From assembly GCA_028698405.1 (NCBI GenBank), contig JAQVDF010000094.1, positions 1-7,146 of the forward strand: a stretch of DNA of 7,146 nt. The letters run 5' to 3'. This document shows, in pieces, positions 6,938 through 7,146 of the stretch. Source of the stretch: Phenylobacterium sp. Its GTDB lineage: Bacteria > Pseudomonadota > Alphaproteobacteria > Caulobacterales > Caulobacteraceae. The notes below the pieces were generated by a model. That model had not been told where the DNA came from. It saw nothing but the letters and a program-made list of their open reading frames with translations, and did no database searches. A program made the translations under genes and the position numbers. Positions within the stretch are counted from its first letter, which is position 1. Each line of letters opens with the position of its first letter.

Positions 6938-7146
6938 TCAGCCTTGGCCGGGGATGAGGGGTTCGGCGTGCAGGCCCTCGGCGGCGAGCGCCGCTTCCAT
7001 GGCCTGGGCCACGCGGGCGGCGGCGGCGGCGGGGTCGAAGGCGGCCGAGCCGTCGCCGAAGTCGAGGGTGAAGCGGGCGCCGACGTAGCCGGCCTGAGGG
7101 CGCACGACGATCTGGCCGGCGTAGCCGATCGCCTGGGCGGTTTCGG
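6938..7146 (-). CDS. C-terminal end of a FliH/FlbE-like flagellar protein, partial
   Basis: Only the last 68 codons are in the window, and the 5' part lies beyond the right edge. The visible piece starts [20 protein letters not shown], continues [20 protein letters not shown] and ends [10 protein letters not shown]. It holds a beta-like stretch, an Ala-rich helix ([18 protein letters not shown]) and a TGA at 6938-6940. There is no catalytic motif to recognise. The assignment rests mainly on position: in Caulobacter the FliH homologue FlbE precedes fliN and flbD in the fliF operon (from memory). FliH tethers the export ATPase FliI to the C-ring. The stop is 5 nt before fliN, so the two are surely co-transcribed. 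The open frame and operon position make it a real gene, but the name is tentative. Confidence 0.6.
   Translation of the reverse strand, partial: ETAQAIGYAGQIVVRPQAGYVGARFTLDFGDGSAAFDPAAAAARVAQAMEAALAAEGLHAEPLIPGQG

Overview
The window is high-GC DNA from an alphaproteobacterium. A FlbD-type sigma54 activator, a FliN, a FlhA and the end of a FliH/FlbE-like protein lie in one tight minus-strand cluster. That combination points to the Caulobacterales (Caulobacter/Phenylobacterium-like). The genus cannot be fixed from the sequence alone.

Right to left, in the direction of transcription: the C-terminal end of a FliH/FlbE-like flagellar export protein (6938 to beyond the right edge), fliN (6597-6932), flbD (5194-6567), a complete class A beta-lactamase gene (4314-5174) and flhA (2227-4314). 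Gaps are 5, 29 and 19 nt, followed by a one-base TGATG stop/start overlap between the beta-lactamase and flhA. This looks like one transcript whose promoter lies beyond the right edge. It encodes part of the C-ring (FliN), part of the export apparatus (FlhA and the FliH-like protein) and the regulator of later flagellar genes (FlbD). The intact beta-lactamase inside this flagellar operon is the most striking feature of the window.

Left of flhA is a 144-nt gap with an inverted repeat, then a small two-helix membrane protein of the DUF4282 type (1684-2082, minus). Its stop codon directly abuts the stop of a plus-strand pseudogene (about 1409-1683). The pseudogene is the tail of a multi-helix membrane protein that has lost its N-terminal part and changes reading frame in the middle. 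The left edge holds the first 427 codons of ilvD (dihydroxy-acid dehydratase, minus strand), which runs off the window.

No RNA gene, CRISPR array, insertion sequence or phage gene was seen. Several long open frames opposite ilvD, flhA and flbD are GC-driven shadows.
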